Made by a program: the position numbers and the translations under genes. This document shows, in pieces, positions 1 to 11,439 of a stretch of DNA of 64,000 bases. Each line of letters starts with the position of its first letter. The stretch's first letter is position 1. Where the stretch lies: contig NC_091967.1 in the NCBI RefSeq assembly GCF_036711975.1, positions 18,476,001 to 18,540,000 on the forward strand. Direction: 5' to 3'. The notes under the pieces are model-generated. The model was given only the letters and a program-made list of their open reading frames with translations, was not told where the DNA came from and ran no database searches. The DNA comes from Onthophagus taurus. Taxonomy: Eukaryota; Arthropoda; Insecta; Coleoptera; Scarabaeidae.

Positions 1-86
1 TATCAATTTATTGACTTAATCTAATAAAATCAATATAATTTCTAGAGATATCTCTTGAGTATAAGTATAAGTTGTTTAGATTACAG

Positions 87-94
87 TATAAATA
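87..94 (+). promoter_or_regulatory. Candidate TATA box of the first esterase gene
   Basis: TATAAATA lies 40 bp upstream of the esterase ATG at 134, which would put transcription start near 117. A polypyrimidine run ending in ACAG just before 126 also looks like a splice acceptor, so an upstream non-coding exon is an equally possible reading. Confidence 0.3.
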
Positions 95-133
95 TATTTT
101 GAATTGTTCGAAACTTTTTTTACAGATAAAAAA

Positions 134-1977
134 ATGTACGCAGTAAATATTTTTTTATTTTTCACGATTTTATTAGGAGTTTCTTGCGAAAATGAGAAAC
201 CTTCGGTTCAAATATCAACCGGTATTATACGAGGTTTCTTAGATACCACAAAAACTGGTAAAGTTTATGCTGCTTTTGAAGGAATTCCTTACGCAAAACC
301 ACCAATTGGAAATTTAAGATTTCAGGTATAAACAAATTAAATTTTATTTTTCCTATATCTCATTTCCATTTACAATATTTTAGCCACCAGAAAAGATCTC
401 AAACTGGACTGATATTTTAGAAGCTAATAAAAAATATGTGTGTCGTTATTTCCTACCAAATGCGCCTCATTTAGAACTCGATGGACTTGAAAGTATTATA
501 ATCACAACATCATTTTTTTAATCTTAAATAATTGCTTTGTAGTTACTGAAGACTGCTTGCGGCTTAATGTTTACGTGCCAAATAAAAACCCATCCGAAGA
601 AGACAATTATTCCGTTGTTGTTCACATTCACGGTGGTGGTTTTATGATAGGCCATCCTCACACTCTTTACGGACCAAAATTTTTAATGGACGAAAATGTA
701 ATTTTTGTATCAATAAATTATAGATTAGGACCCTTGGGATTCTTAAGCACCCAAGACGATGTGATTCCTGGCAATAACGGAATGAAAGATCAAAGTATGG
801 CTTTAAAATTTATACAAGAAAACATAAAGAAATTTGGTGGAAACCCAAACTCGGTACTTATAACCGGATTATCAGCTGGAGGAGCAAGCGTTCATTTACA
901 TTATTTTTCGCCGCTATCAACAGGATTATTTCAAAAAGGCTATTCAGCAAGTGGAACGGTTTTAGACCCATGGGTTTTACAGGAGGCGGGATTTCAAAAA
1001 GCGAAACGTCTAGCTAATTTAGTAGGATGCAAAAGTGAAAATTCAAAAGAAATATTAGATTGTGTTCGTGACGTTAGTTATGAGAAGCTATTTGAGGCTA
1101 CCCAAACGTTTTTAGTTCACGATATGCCTTTTTCCCCATTTGCACCAATTATTGAGCATCATCATCCAGGTGCTTTCCTTGATAAACATCCTTATGAATT
1201 ATTACTTCAAGGAAAAGTACAAGATTTACCGTGGTTGGTTGGATTTAGCAGGGAAGATGGAATTTTTCCAGCTGGAGGTAAATATTTTTAAGAGTTAAAA
1301 CAAAAATGATAAAATTTATTTTAGTTTATTATCATGATATGGATATGGTTAATGAAGACTGGTTAAATTTTGCACCACATTTTCTTGATTACAATTTCAC
1401 AGCTCCTTATCATCAAAAAGATTTAATTTCAACCAAAATAAAAGAAAAATATTCTAATGGAAAATCCATTACTTACCATGACTTAATAAAAATATCTGGC
1501 GATAGACATTTTTTTAGGGGATCTGAAAATTCTATACATCTTCAAAATGACGTTACATCTTCTCCTATTTACACGGTTATGTTTGCTTATAGAGGACAAT
1601 ATTCTTATGAATTATTATTTGGAGTACCTGACACAGAAAGAGGGGTCTCTCATGGAGATGACACGATTTATTATACCAGTACAACTGTTTTTGGAGACTT
1701 TAATGAGGAGGATGAGAAAGTTAGGAGTGTTTTTACAAAAATGATTGCGTCTTTTGCTAAAACTTCGTAAGTTTTTTGAAGATCTTCTTTAAAGTAATTT
1801 TGTATGTTAACTAATTTTAGTGCTCCACATGTTGATGGGGTTGAATGGAAATCTATTCACGGAGATAAAATTGATTATTTGTATTTTGATGGAGATGAGG
1901 ATTTAAAAATGAAACATGGGAAAGATTTTGGGTCAATTGATTTCTGGAAAAGTTTAGAATTGAATGAATTACCATGA
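134..1977 (+). CDS. Secreted carboxylesterase (alpha/beta-hydrolase, COesterase family), 5 exons
   Basis: Exons 134-325, 384-492, 543-1277, 1325-1766 and 1821-1977 join in phase to 544 residues, the usual length for an insect carboxylesterase. The family hydrolyses carboxylic esters such as odorants, hormones or xenobiotics; the substrate cannot be read from sequence. The ATG at 134 opens a hydrophobic signal peptide (residues 1-18), supporting an extracellular enzyme. The oxyanion hole HGGG is at 130-133, the nucleophile Ser211 sits in GLSAGG, and the catalytic His455 in GVSHGDD. The acid position, directly before Gly in REDG, is Asp339 where most family members have Glu; Asp can serve in alpha/beta-hydrolases. 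Cysteine pairs at YVC/EDC and VGC/LDC match the two conserved disulfides. Introns are 47-58 bp. All three triad positions are usable, so I read it as active. It faces a degenerate paralog at 4337-6275. Confidence 0.93.
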
Positions 1978-2086
1978 ATTGTCAAATGATTTTCATTTCC
2001 TATCATAATGTTTTCTAAATATATTTTTCCATTTTGGCATTTCATAACTGCTTCTTTTAAATATAATTACACAAACTAATTTTAAT

Positions 2087-2092
2087 AATAAA
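2087..2092 (+). terminator. Candidate poly(A) signal of the first esterase
   Basis: AATAAA 110 bp after the esterase stop codon, in AT-rich DNA. Position is right for a 3' end signal, but the motif is frequent by chance here. Confidence 0.35.
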
Positions 2093-2526
2093 TCTTAATA
2101 TTGTTATACTATAAAAGTTGTGTTGACCAACACTTTCAATGGATTCTTTAATCTTGGGAATTAAGTACTAAATTGAATCTATTTGTAAATTTGAAAATCT
2201 TTCTTAAAAATTACTAAGTACGGTATGAACAATTTCTGTATTCAAAAAAGTATGCGATTTAAGGAAAAGATTTTCTGATAATTGTTGTGGCTGACCATAA
2301 CCAATTCAGCAAAAGTACGACTGAGATCTTGTTTAGTCTCCATGCGTAATTAAAATTAGTATTGGTATATTATTGGTTTGTATTGTGTTAAGGGTACAAT
2401 TTGCTACAACTTTTGTTGTAAAAGTTTTTCTGTATTATGCTCCGGATACCGACTTTTTTTAACACTCTTCTAATTTTCATATTTTTGAAAAATTGTCTAC
2501 ATTGATGCATCTGGGAGGAGCAGGGC

Positions 2527-2562
2527 CCTACAAGATGGCCTACAAGATGCCCTACAAGATGG
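2527..2562 (+). repeat. Three tandem copies of a 12-bp unit CCTACAAGATGS
   Basis: CCTACAAGATGG, CCTACAAGATGC and CCTACAAGATGG follow each other without a gap, about 70 bp before the piggyBac-like relic. The unit is a multiple of three, but no gene is recognised around it. Confidence 0.8.
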
Positions 2563-2629
2563 GCATAAACTTACCCAAAAAGCCAAAACATGGACTCAAT
2601 TTGCAGCAGTTTTCATCTACTTTTTAGAA

Positions 2630-2875
2630 TTGATATTGTCAATAACGTCGTTCAGTATGGACTCCATCTTCAGCAAGACTATGGTTAGAAATAGGTTCAC
2701 CATAATGTTCCATTCTTTACAGTTTGTTAATGAAGAACCACGAGAAGATTTAGATAAATTATCACTGATTAGAACATTTTGTATTATGGCTGCCTACACT
2801 ACCATATGCCTTCTAAACCAGGAAAGTATGGGATAAAGTTTTGGGCAACCTATAAGACCGGAAAGTAAAACATAT
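2630..2875 (+). pseudogene. piggyBac-like transposase fragment, frameshifted
   Basis: One frame reads ...SKTMVRNRFTIMFHSLQF..., matching the piggyBac region MSRNRF..I...LHF. After a frameshift near 2790, another frame reads HMPSKPGKYGIKFWATY, the conserved PSKPxKYGIKxW block of piggyBac-family DDE transposases. The segment between these two blocks is shortened, and the sequence decays after 2875. No TTAA-flanked ends were identified. It is a dead remnant inserted between two esterase-derived segments. Confidence 0.75.
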
Positions 2876-4173
2876 CTTTTTGCGTTTTAATTGCAAAAAT
2901 GGCGTTGTCTAATGAACGCGTGTTTTTTTTCTTTGGCTGCATGTAAATTTTATACTGCTGGAATTAGATTTTGTTTGACCCAGTTATTAAAGATTTGGAA
3001 GTTCATTTGTCAGTATTCTTGCTAATAGAAATATAACTTTCTAAAAAATTACTTTTTATCTTACTGTTAATCGTACGTTTATTACCGTCAACGTCTTTTA
3101 CCCATCTACGTAATTCCCAACTTTTTTTGTGAATAATTTTATAGTTTTTCTGTAATATATAGACTCTATTATAGTCTAAAATTGTTAAATTAACATCTTT
3201 CCCTGAATATTTTAATGAATGATAACGTATACAAAATTTTATTGTAGATGTTTTTCCATTAAAACATTTTCCACTATTATTTTTTTGCCTTTAAAATCCA
3301 TGCCTCAAATTACTGCAATAATAAACTTCGTCAAACAGTGAATCTGAGTTCTGTTTTTCCAAAATATAACAGTTCATTTAGGTTAAAATGTTTCAATGCA
3401 ATTAAATTTTGAAATATTTCAGCTCCAAACTTATTACATACATCGTTATTATATTCAGTTGTTGAGTTCTGTTCCGACTTGAGTAATTAGTATACGTGAT
3501 GATACATATTGACAGTCTTAATTTTTTCATGACTTTGTTTACTCCATTACATTTTATACACCCTCTTTTTGGTTTCTTGCAGTGAGTTTTTCCTACAAGG
3601 GACGTCATCTTTGAATCAGTCCTGTTCCGAGGCAAATTTGTGGGTCTATGAGCTATAATTAGTTTCCCGGAGGGTAGGGTGCTAGCCCGTTCCACCTCCT
3701 TTTCCCGGGTTAGGGACCGGCGACATGACTGTTTAACCACTCGTCAATCCAGCAAACGGTTATACAGGCATAGTTTACACCCGATTTATGCTTAAATCAA
3801 AAATATTTCGGATCTAAAGGGTTCCTATGCAACAAATCTCTATGAAAAGTAATATAGGGCAATATATAACTTAAGCTGGAATATAACTAATAATCCAACA
3901 AATTAAAGCAATTACAGCAAAATAATGTATGATTCTGATAAGAATGTACTTTGTATGTTATATGTATATTGAAGGTCGAGAAGAGGTGAGAAGGAAAGGA
4001 AAATGATTTTAACTTATTATTCAGCCCTTCCTTTGCTTACAGCGAGTTAATTTTATTGTTTCGTGTATGCGAAGTGTATAAAAAGGAAAGTAAATTGAAC
4101 CTGTTAGTATTAGACACATATGACTGACGTAGCGATTATCGTGTTAAAGAAATTTAATGTTAATCCATTTTAG
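2876..4173. other. Intergenic stretch without a recognised gene
   Basis: AT-rich DNA between the piggyBac relic and the lone esterase exon. A 112-codon minus-strand frame (3402-3740) resembles nothing I recognise. The upstream exons expected for the esterase relic at 4174 are absent here. Confidence 0.5.
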
Positions 4174-4315
4174 TGTTCCGCACATTGATGGATTTGAATT
4201 CAAACCAACTGATGGGGAAGGAATTAATTATTTATACTTTGATGGAGTCGAGAATTTAGAAAATTTTGGATCTGTTAATTTCTGGAGGAGTTTAGAATTG
4301 CTTGAGTTACCATGA
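4174..4315 (+). pseudogene. Lone terminal exon of a third carboxylesterase, or alternative last exon of the first gene
   Basis: After an intact acceptor (CCATTTTAG at 4165-4173) the frame reads VPHIDGFEFKPTDGEG... and ends ...FWRSLELLELP-stop. This is homologous to exon 5 of the first esterase ([10 protein letters not shown]... [11 protein letters not shown]-stop). The phase is the same: one base completes the split Ser codon. No other exon of this copy is found upstream; a piggyBac relic lies in the space. It is either the surviving end of a deleted tandem duplicate or a usable alternative last exon for the gene ending at 1977, 2.2 kb upstream. The frame and splice site are still intact, so decay is recent or selection persists. 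Confidence 0.8.
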
Positions 4316-4336
4316 TTAATTTTTATTTTAATGTTA

Positions 4337-6275
4337 TTACAATTCATCTTTAATGGAAGAAAAATAATTTTCATTTTCTTTCAGACCTAACGTCTTCCAA
4401 AAGTTGTTTTCTCCTATACCTTCTTTCATAATTATATTTTCTGTGCCATTAAAATATAAATACTGAAATTTTTCTGTTGTTGGTTTCCAATCAACATCTT
4501 CTATTTTTGGTTTGCTGAAACAGAATTAAGTAAAATCTCCTTACAATCAATAATTTTATTGACTCACTTATTTTTAGCATAATTCGAAATTATTTTAACC
4601 ATAATATCTTTTATTTTTTCATCGTTGAAGCGTACAGTGTGAACCATATTCGAACTTAAATAGTACAAACTGTTATCTCCATTAGCCACCCCAGCATCTT
4701 TTACTGGTACGTTAAATAAGCTCGAATAAGAAAAATCTCCTTTGTAAGCAAAAATCAGGACGTAAATGGGGGATTTGTTTAATTTTTGTTGTAATTTTAC
4801 CGAGAGTTCGGCTCCCATAAAAAAATGCCGATGACTACAAGCTTTAACTAATTTTTTGAACGAAACTGATTTATCACCAAAATAAAATTCTTTGATTTTT
4901 TTTGAAATCTCGTCTCGCTTATCGTAAGAAATTGTATAATTATAATCCAGTAAATGCGGTGCAAAAGTTACCCAATCTTCATCGATGTTTTTAATATTTT
5001 GATAGTATGCTAAAAAAATTAAATTATATTAAATTATTCTAATTTTTAAATTAGTTTTTATACGCCCAGCAGGAAATATTCCTTCATCCTTATTTAAAAC
5101 AACGATCCACGGCAAATCTTGAATAGGGCCATCTTTTAATAGTTGATAAGGATGTTTGCTTAAAAAAGCATTTTTATGTTCTACTTCTATAACGGGTCCA
5201 AACGGCGAAAAAGGCATCCCTTTTTCGAAAAAATGTTGGGTTGCTTCCACAATAGCTTGAGTCGATCTCTGCATAACACAGTTTAATATATCTTGGGATG
5301 TAACCGGGTTACAACCTAATAAAACAGCGAGTCGTTTCGCTTTTACTAGAGGTGCATCTTGCAAAGCCCAAGGATCTAAAGCTGTACCACTTCCTGAGTA
5401 CCCACGATGAAATAGATCTTTAAAGGAGTAAAAATTAATTAAAAACGAAAAAGGTAAAAAGAAATCAAAAATACCTTTAGAAAGAGGAGATAAATAGTGA
5501 TAATGAACGCTTGCCCCACCTGAAAATGAACCAGTAATCGTAACAGAATCGGGGTTTCCCCCGAAATATTTTATATTTTTTTGTATCCATTTTAATGCTA
5601 AAACTTGATCTTTCAAGCCATTATTTCCAGGTATTATTTCGTCTTCGGTGCTTAAAAATCCTAACGGGCCGAGTCGATAATTTAATGTAACGAAAATGAT
5701 ATGATCTTCATCTAATAAAAATTTCGGCCCACTTGCAAAATGTGGATGCCCAACGGTGAAAGCACCACTATGTAAATGAACAACGACATCAAAATTATTT
5801 TCTGCATTTGGCTCATAACTCGGAACGTAAACGTTTAAATATAGACAATCCTCGGAATCTGCTTATAATTAAAAAAAATTGTAAAGATTATTTTTTTAAT
5901 ATTAAAACAAACCTAGGAAATTCGAATAAAATCCACCTTTCATAAATGGGATACAAGAATATTTTGTATTGGCTTTCCATATTCCTGTCCAATTATAAGG
6001 CTCTTCAGGTGGCTAAAAATGTTTGTTATAACAATTAATTTCTCTTAATTAAATTTAGGGATATTTACTTGAAATCTTAGTTCTCCAACTGGTGGTCTTG
6101 CATATGGAATTCCTTCAAATGCTGTAAATGTTGTTCCTTTAAAAGATAAACTACGATAACCAGCTTCAAGAAATCCAGTTGAAATTTCAATATTTGGTAA
6201 ATCTTCATAATCATCTTCACAAACAATACCCTTATATAATAAAGAAAATACAATAACCACGTTTTTAATGTTCAT
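4337..6275 (-). CDS. Carboxylesterase-like pseudoenzyme, secreted, catalytic residues lost, 6 exons
   Basis: Exons 6275-6069, 6012-5913, 5858-5475, 5417-5064, 5009-4568 and 4514-4337 join in phase to 554 residues. The fold sequence is full length, close to the paralog at 134-1977, with a signal peptide (residues 1-19, ending GIVC). Both disulfide pairs are kept (YSC/EDC, LGC/LNC). The active site is not: the nucleophile motif reads GSFSGG, with Phe214 in place of Ser; the catalytic His is Asn458 (GVANGDN); and the oxyanion hole HGGG is HSGA (132-135). Only the acid Glu342 remains. No stop or frameshift interrupts the gene and splice sites are sound. It therefore looks like an expressed non-catalytic cholinesterase-like protein (as in the neurotactin/glutactin/neuroligin group, though without a visible membrane anchor), possibly for ligand binding or adhesion; function is inference. 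A 57-bp intron (5474-5418) is absent from the paralog. Confidence 0.88.
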
Positions 6276-8923
6276 GGTTACAAGTTTTTATAGTAATAAC
6301 GTTGATTCACCACGTAATTTAAAGATAAGAAAAAATACTACGAGATAAACATTAATCGATTTAAGATTTGAGATATAACGAGTTACACCGTAAAACTTTA
6401 TTTCTAACAATAACTTTACAACTCCACGAACATAATTATTATCATTAACTTTAAGTAGATTTATAGTCAATTTTCACGCTTTTCGGATTGCAGTAAAATA
6501 CGGTCGCAAAAGTTTTGTTATAGCGAACAATGCCCATTACGTAAGCTGTTTGTATTCAATATCAAAGACACTTCTGAGCGTTACCCTTCACATGATAATG
6601 AGATTGAATTCATCGTTCGTCGTGAAGAGCACTTATAGCCAACCTCTCTTTAGAAACTACAAGATTGAGAAGATTAATCCGTTTCAAAAATTTTAATAAT
6701 CAAGAAAGAAAGTACTACTTGAAACTGTAAAGGAACGAATATAAAGGAATCTTTTTTTGTATAAGAAGGGAAATTATTTTTTATTGCAGTCCCTGGCGAA
6801 ATCAACGGGAGCTAATAGGGTTAAAAATTTAGACGAAAATTGCGGCCACTGCAAAAATTCGAATTCACGGAAACGTGAACTTAATTATAAACTTTGTAAG
6901 AGGTTCGCTCGAAGTAAAAGCGCAAAAGCATTCTAAGTAAAAATAAAAACTGTAGTATATACAAACGATATTATTGAATGACAAATACTCCCAAAAAAAA
7001 CCAACCTTTTTGTAATCCATTTGTTTTCAAAACCTATTAAGAGATTGAAACGGCGAATTCTTCCGCATTCGACACGATGGTAAATGAAATTTCCCTAGGC
7101 TGAGTTTCGGGGGATGGTTTATCATCCCGATTCCGTCGTTTTTGACGGATTATAGCTGCTCGTGTTCTATATACCAGGCGAAACATGATATCGCTTTTAG
7201 ACAACTAATAGGCAGTTGATGCGGAGTTATCCTCAAAAATAAATATCTCGACGGCTGCCGTCGCTTCCTCAATTAGTTCACCTTCTGTCCCGAATTTTTC
7301 CCCTAATATTCATCTTGAATGTCAGTTTCAATAAAAATATTCAGATAATATCGGGTTACAAAACTCTTCTACACAACAAAACCGGTGGTTCTTATTTTGA
7401 ATTAATTCATGTAATTCGAATATAACCATTGTACGTTGATGAAGCCCGCGGTCGAAAACCATTTTAATTATACAGTTACAGATCGCGGACATTAATATGA
7501 CTTCCACATGGAAAATATTATAACAGTTATATTATTATGAAATAATATACTGTGATTCTAATTTTAGACTTCAAAACAGACCAAAATTGCACTACATCAT
7601 CGGGTTTCCAGCCAAATTGCGTTCAACCATGGATTTGATAACAAAAAGGTTTTAATCTACAATTCAGCATATTTCATTATCAATTTCAATGAACGTGTTA
7701 TGCGGTGGCGCCCATCTGGTTTCATATAACGATTAATCTGAGTTCTCTATCAATCAATTACAACCTTCGTGACCTAAACAAGGGTTTAGACAAAAACTGC
7801 AGACTGAGTTCTAGAATATTGCTAATACTAATTTGTATTTTTGGTTCTAAAATCTCAATCAAAAATATTAAGTCACACGAGAGTTGAATGTGTGATTCCA
7901 GAATTTATAGCAACTGAGGATGATCATTTTTTTGCATTTTTCAGTCATTACCTAATTACTGTTAAAATATATTGACAAATATCATGTTGACAAAAAAATC
8001 AGAATGTGTCTAAAAGTGTCAAGGTCTAAAGTCTTAATCAAAAAAGTTAGATCACTCAAGAATTCAATATGTAATTCCCGAATTGTGGCAAAAAAATGTG
8101 GCAGAAATTGTCTTGTTAAATAGTACCAAAAAATTGCTAAATGTATCAAATTGTAACAAGTAACATCAAAAATAAGATGAATACAACAAGTTCGAGAACA
8201 AAATAATGATAAAATAAGTTGAGAATGTGGTAGCAATTAAAGTGAATTACATTTTTTCAAAACATAAGTGTTTCGCAGTACACAAGCTTTGGAAACGCTG
8301 ATCTAAAGGATGAACGAGCGGCAACACAAAGCTGTGTTACACTTCAGTGGTTCAAGAGAAATTCGATTTGCACAGCGACTGGCGGCTAAAAGGGCTGTTG
8401 CAAGAAGTCCCATTTTTAGTATAGGAATTATCAAAAATCTAACACGAACAAAGTTAAGCAACAAGTTAAGAATTACTAAAGAATCGTTATATTATCCTTA
8501 AGAGACACCATTTCAATCATTGTAAAGTAATCTTTATAAATTAAAACTATGTCGTGTTTGTGAATAAGTCTAAACATGCTGTGATTTTGAGACTCTTCGA
8601 ATAAGCTATATCTGTCGTTTCATAACTCCCTAGGCTGATCGATATAACCGAAGTGAGTGTAAGGAACTCTGAGGGTTAAGAAATGCATGAAATATAGTGT
8701 AGAATAGACACAAATTTTCGTCGCTTTTAACTATATTTAACTGTGTTTTGAACTGTATTATCTTAAGACCTTTCTTGGTGTACATTTCCTAATGATAAAT
8801 CTATGTTAATTTCTTCTGTAATCATTATCTCACCATCACTGTTGCAGTATTAATCAAAACTTACATCAAATTCCACGAATTTAAAGTAAAATATAAGCTC
8901 ATGTCGCTGTTAAAACTAATAAT
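6276..8923. other. Intergenic, no gene recognised
   Basis: 2.6 kb upstream of the esterase-like gene and beyond. Short frames of 60-84 codons show no familiar motif, coding bias or splice pattern. Confidence 0.5.
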
Positions 8924-9400
8924 TCATTTTATCTTTTCTATTGCCAAAATTGCTACTGTAACAAATCGATCACTCGTTGTGTTAGAGGGAAGATAAATAA
9001 CCTTAACGCTATTCAAATTGATTCCGTTAGTATAATGTGCTGCGCAATTATCCATTGTTAATAGTACTTTTCTGTTTTGCGCTGCCGTGTTGCGTTGAAA
9101 CGAATAAATCATTCTCGAATAGCACGGCAAATAAGGTCGATCGATTTTATTTATGCATCTTGGGAGTTTTCATTTTCCTGATATCGACAGTTCTAATTTT
9201 TCACTTCCGTCACTATTACAGTATAAAATTGCTTTATTTATAACACTTTCACAATTAAAATTACAATTTGGCACTAGATTAAAAAAATGTCTTATCGATT
9301 TTAAAACTTCTTTTTCGGTACGTATAGTTCTTTCTCCAGATAAACCATGACCTCAAATAAAGCATCTGCTGTGAAATCTATACAACCATCAAGATGAAAA
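8924..9400 (-). pseudogene. Tigger/pogo-type DDE transposase remnant
   Basis: Minus-strand frame 9130-8924 contains VLLTMDNCAAH followed by VKVIYLPSNTTS, the second-Asp block and LPPNTTS block of Tigger/pogo/CENP-B-like DDE transposases. The expected LLQPLDQG continuation is lost by frameshift. Further upstream (about 9350) a minus frame reads HGLSGERT, resembling the family's HG..GE segment. The remaining element is not recoverable and no inverted terminal repeats were found. Confidence 0.7.
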
Positions 9401-10384
9401 ATCACATCGTTATACCCAATTCGCCAGCGATTGATTTCTTCTCATCTTGAATTAACGGCCTCATCAAGGGAACGGTTTTGATTTCGTTTTATTAAATCGC
9501 TCAATCAATTTTATTGTTAGTCTAGAAAATTTAGGTATGGCATTACCGATACGGTTTTAATTTTTTATTGTTGTTGATTAATAACGTTTTTGTGATTTTT
9601 TTCTGTTTAAAATTACTTCATAATAACAAAATTGTCGAATTATAAAAGATCAATAGCAAAAACTGCACTTCGGATCAATAGATAACGGGGACAATCGGCC
9701 AATAGATAAACAAATTATTCCCCTGGGTTGGGGAATATAATCAAATATAAAAATATACGTAAAAATCAAATATACGAGGAATATAACAAAAAATATCGTC
9801 AGGACAATAGTTTGTATTGAATTCTACATATGCGATGAAATAATTGTGAGTAGTTTGTTACTGTTGGGTTGTTTAGCCAATTTTTTCCTTTCAAACTTGC
9901 AATATTTGGTTTCACTCGAAACCTAACTAGAGGGTTTCAAGTTGAGACTGGTGTACGGAGTCGTTCCACTTAATTGCACTATCATTTGAGTCCTCTATGG
10001 ATTCTACTTCCAGAGTATCTTGTTTTCAATCACGGCCACTATCCGCACATGAATCTGGAGCACTATCTTCCAGTATGTAAGTTCCAGTGTGAAATCATTT
10101 CTCAAAAAGGAATGGAATAAATATAAAAAATAAGGAACATCATATCTCAAAATAAATGTCAGTATATTAATGTGAAAGATATAATCAACATAACAATCTA
10201 ACGAAGTTCAATTATGACCGCTTTCTAGCAGTGCACTAAATAGGAGGATACTGAAACCTCCATTTAATTGTGTTATCCGGAGATTAATAAAAAAATACGA
10301 AGAATATTGTCAATCTTACGTATACTATTACTTACCGTAATCTAGGGTTAATAACTAATTTTACCCTAAATTAAATGAACCGTA
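9401..10384. other. Intergenic, no gene recognised
   Basis: AT-rich DNA. A minus-strand stretch near 9960-10080 would encode an Asp/Ser/Glu-rich peptide (EDSAPDSCADSGRD), but it has a stop and no recognisable context. Confidence 0.4.
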
Positions 10385-10673
10385 CGATTCGTACAAAGCT
10401 CATTGGATGGTTTTGTATCAGTTGAGAGTACATGAACGAAAAAAACCCATTTGGCAGTTCTCATCATTACTTACTCCTACTTACTATAAAATCAACATTT
10501 TCCTGATTGCCACGTCATAGCTTAATTGCATATCGATTCGTACAAAGCTCATTGGATGGTTTTATATCAGTTGAGAGTACATGAACGAAAAAAACCCATT
10601 TGGCAGTTCTCATCATTACTTACTCCTACTTACTATAAAATCAACATTTTCCTGATTGCCACGTCACAGCTTA
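10385..10673 (+). repeat. Tandem duplication of a 140-bp unit, period 149
   Basis: The segment beginning CGATTCGTACAAAGCTCATT at 10385 recurs at 10534 with only a few differences (for example TTTTGTATC versus TTTTATATC and CGTCATAG versus CGTCACAG). The copies are separated by 9 bp. The near-identity shows a recent duplication in non-coding DNA. Confidence 0.9.
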
Positions 10674-10882
10674 TAGTGTCAAATCATTTTTGCTACATAA
10701 GGCAGTTCCATTCGCTAGCTTTTTAGTTTTTTCCTTTTCTGAATATAACCCACACATTGATCCTTTTTTATGGCTCTCTACGCCAAATGTCTCTTCATCA
10801 TATACCGCTTGAGTTACCCGTGTAGCGGTTCAGTAACCCCTACATAGAAATTAGTAGACTCATCGTTACCAAAGAATTCGAT

Positions 10883-10919
10883 GGATACTTACAATGTTCG
10901 CTTTACATTGTAAGTATCC
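10883..10919. repeat. Perfect 14-bp inverted repeat (hairpin)
   Basis: GGATACTTACAATG (10883-10896) and its exact reverse complement CATTGTAAGTATCC (10906-10919) enclose a 9-bp loop. No poly-T follows and no gene is adjacent. Confidence 0.8.
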
Positions 10920-10947
10920 TTGAAAATATTGATTGCTCTGAATACCT

Positions 10948-11003
10948 ACATTTTGACACTTGTTACAGAATAATAACATTTTGACACTTGTTACAGAATA
11001 ATA
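10948..11003 (+). repeat. Direct tandem repeat, 28-bp unit, two copies
   Basis: The 28 bases beginning ACATTTTGACACTTGTTACA at 10948 are repeated immediately from 10976. Non-coding surroundings. Confidence 0.85.
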
Positions 11004-11439
11004 AGCATAACAACGGTTCAATCATTTATTAGTTCTTTAGCAAATAATTTCATATCAGTTAGAAGTTTCCTTAATTTTTCAGCAACAAATTTGCCATTTT
11101 CAGTTTTTTAAGCTTTTCAGTTACTAAAGTTATCAGCGATTCCGTATTGTTATTTTCTATATCTTTTCTATTTCGGAAGATATTTAGGATTGTTAACAAT
11201 ATACCAGAATATGGACTTAGGACTTTATGGATCATCGCCTACTTGGTTGTCAGCGTTGAACTCGAATAAATTAATATATACATTTATACTTCTTTTGATT
11301 TTAAATTTACTTTGAGCCACTCCAGAATGAAACGCGCTTTCAGATTTGACACTACACTTATGTACTTACTCGCTGCTTACGACCTACGCAGGCAAGTGCT
11401 AACACTTATGTAACCACGTGCGTATAGGCCCATTTCAAG

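Noticed and set aside
3061-3130. Minus-strand peptide ELRRWVKDVDGNKRT resembling a transposase DNA-binding region
   Set aside because: Too short, with stops on either side; no supporting blocks found.
3402-3740. 112-codon minus-strand frame with a Cys-containing KPKRGCIKCN segment
   Set aside because: Looked briefly like a transposon zinc knuckle, but spacing and surroundings match no family that I can name.
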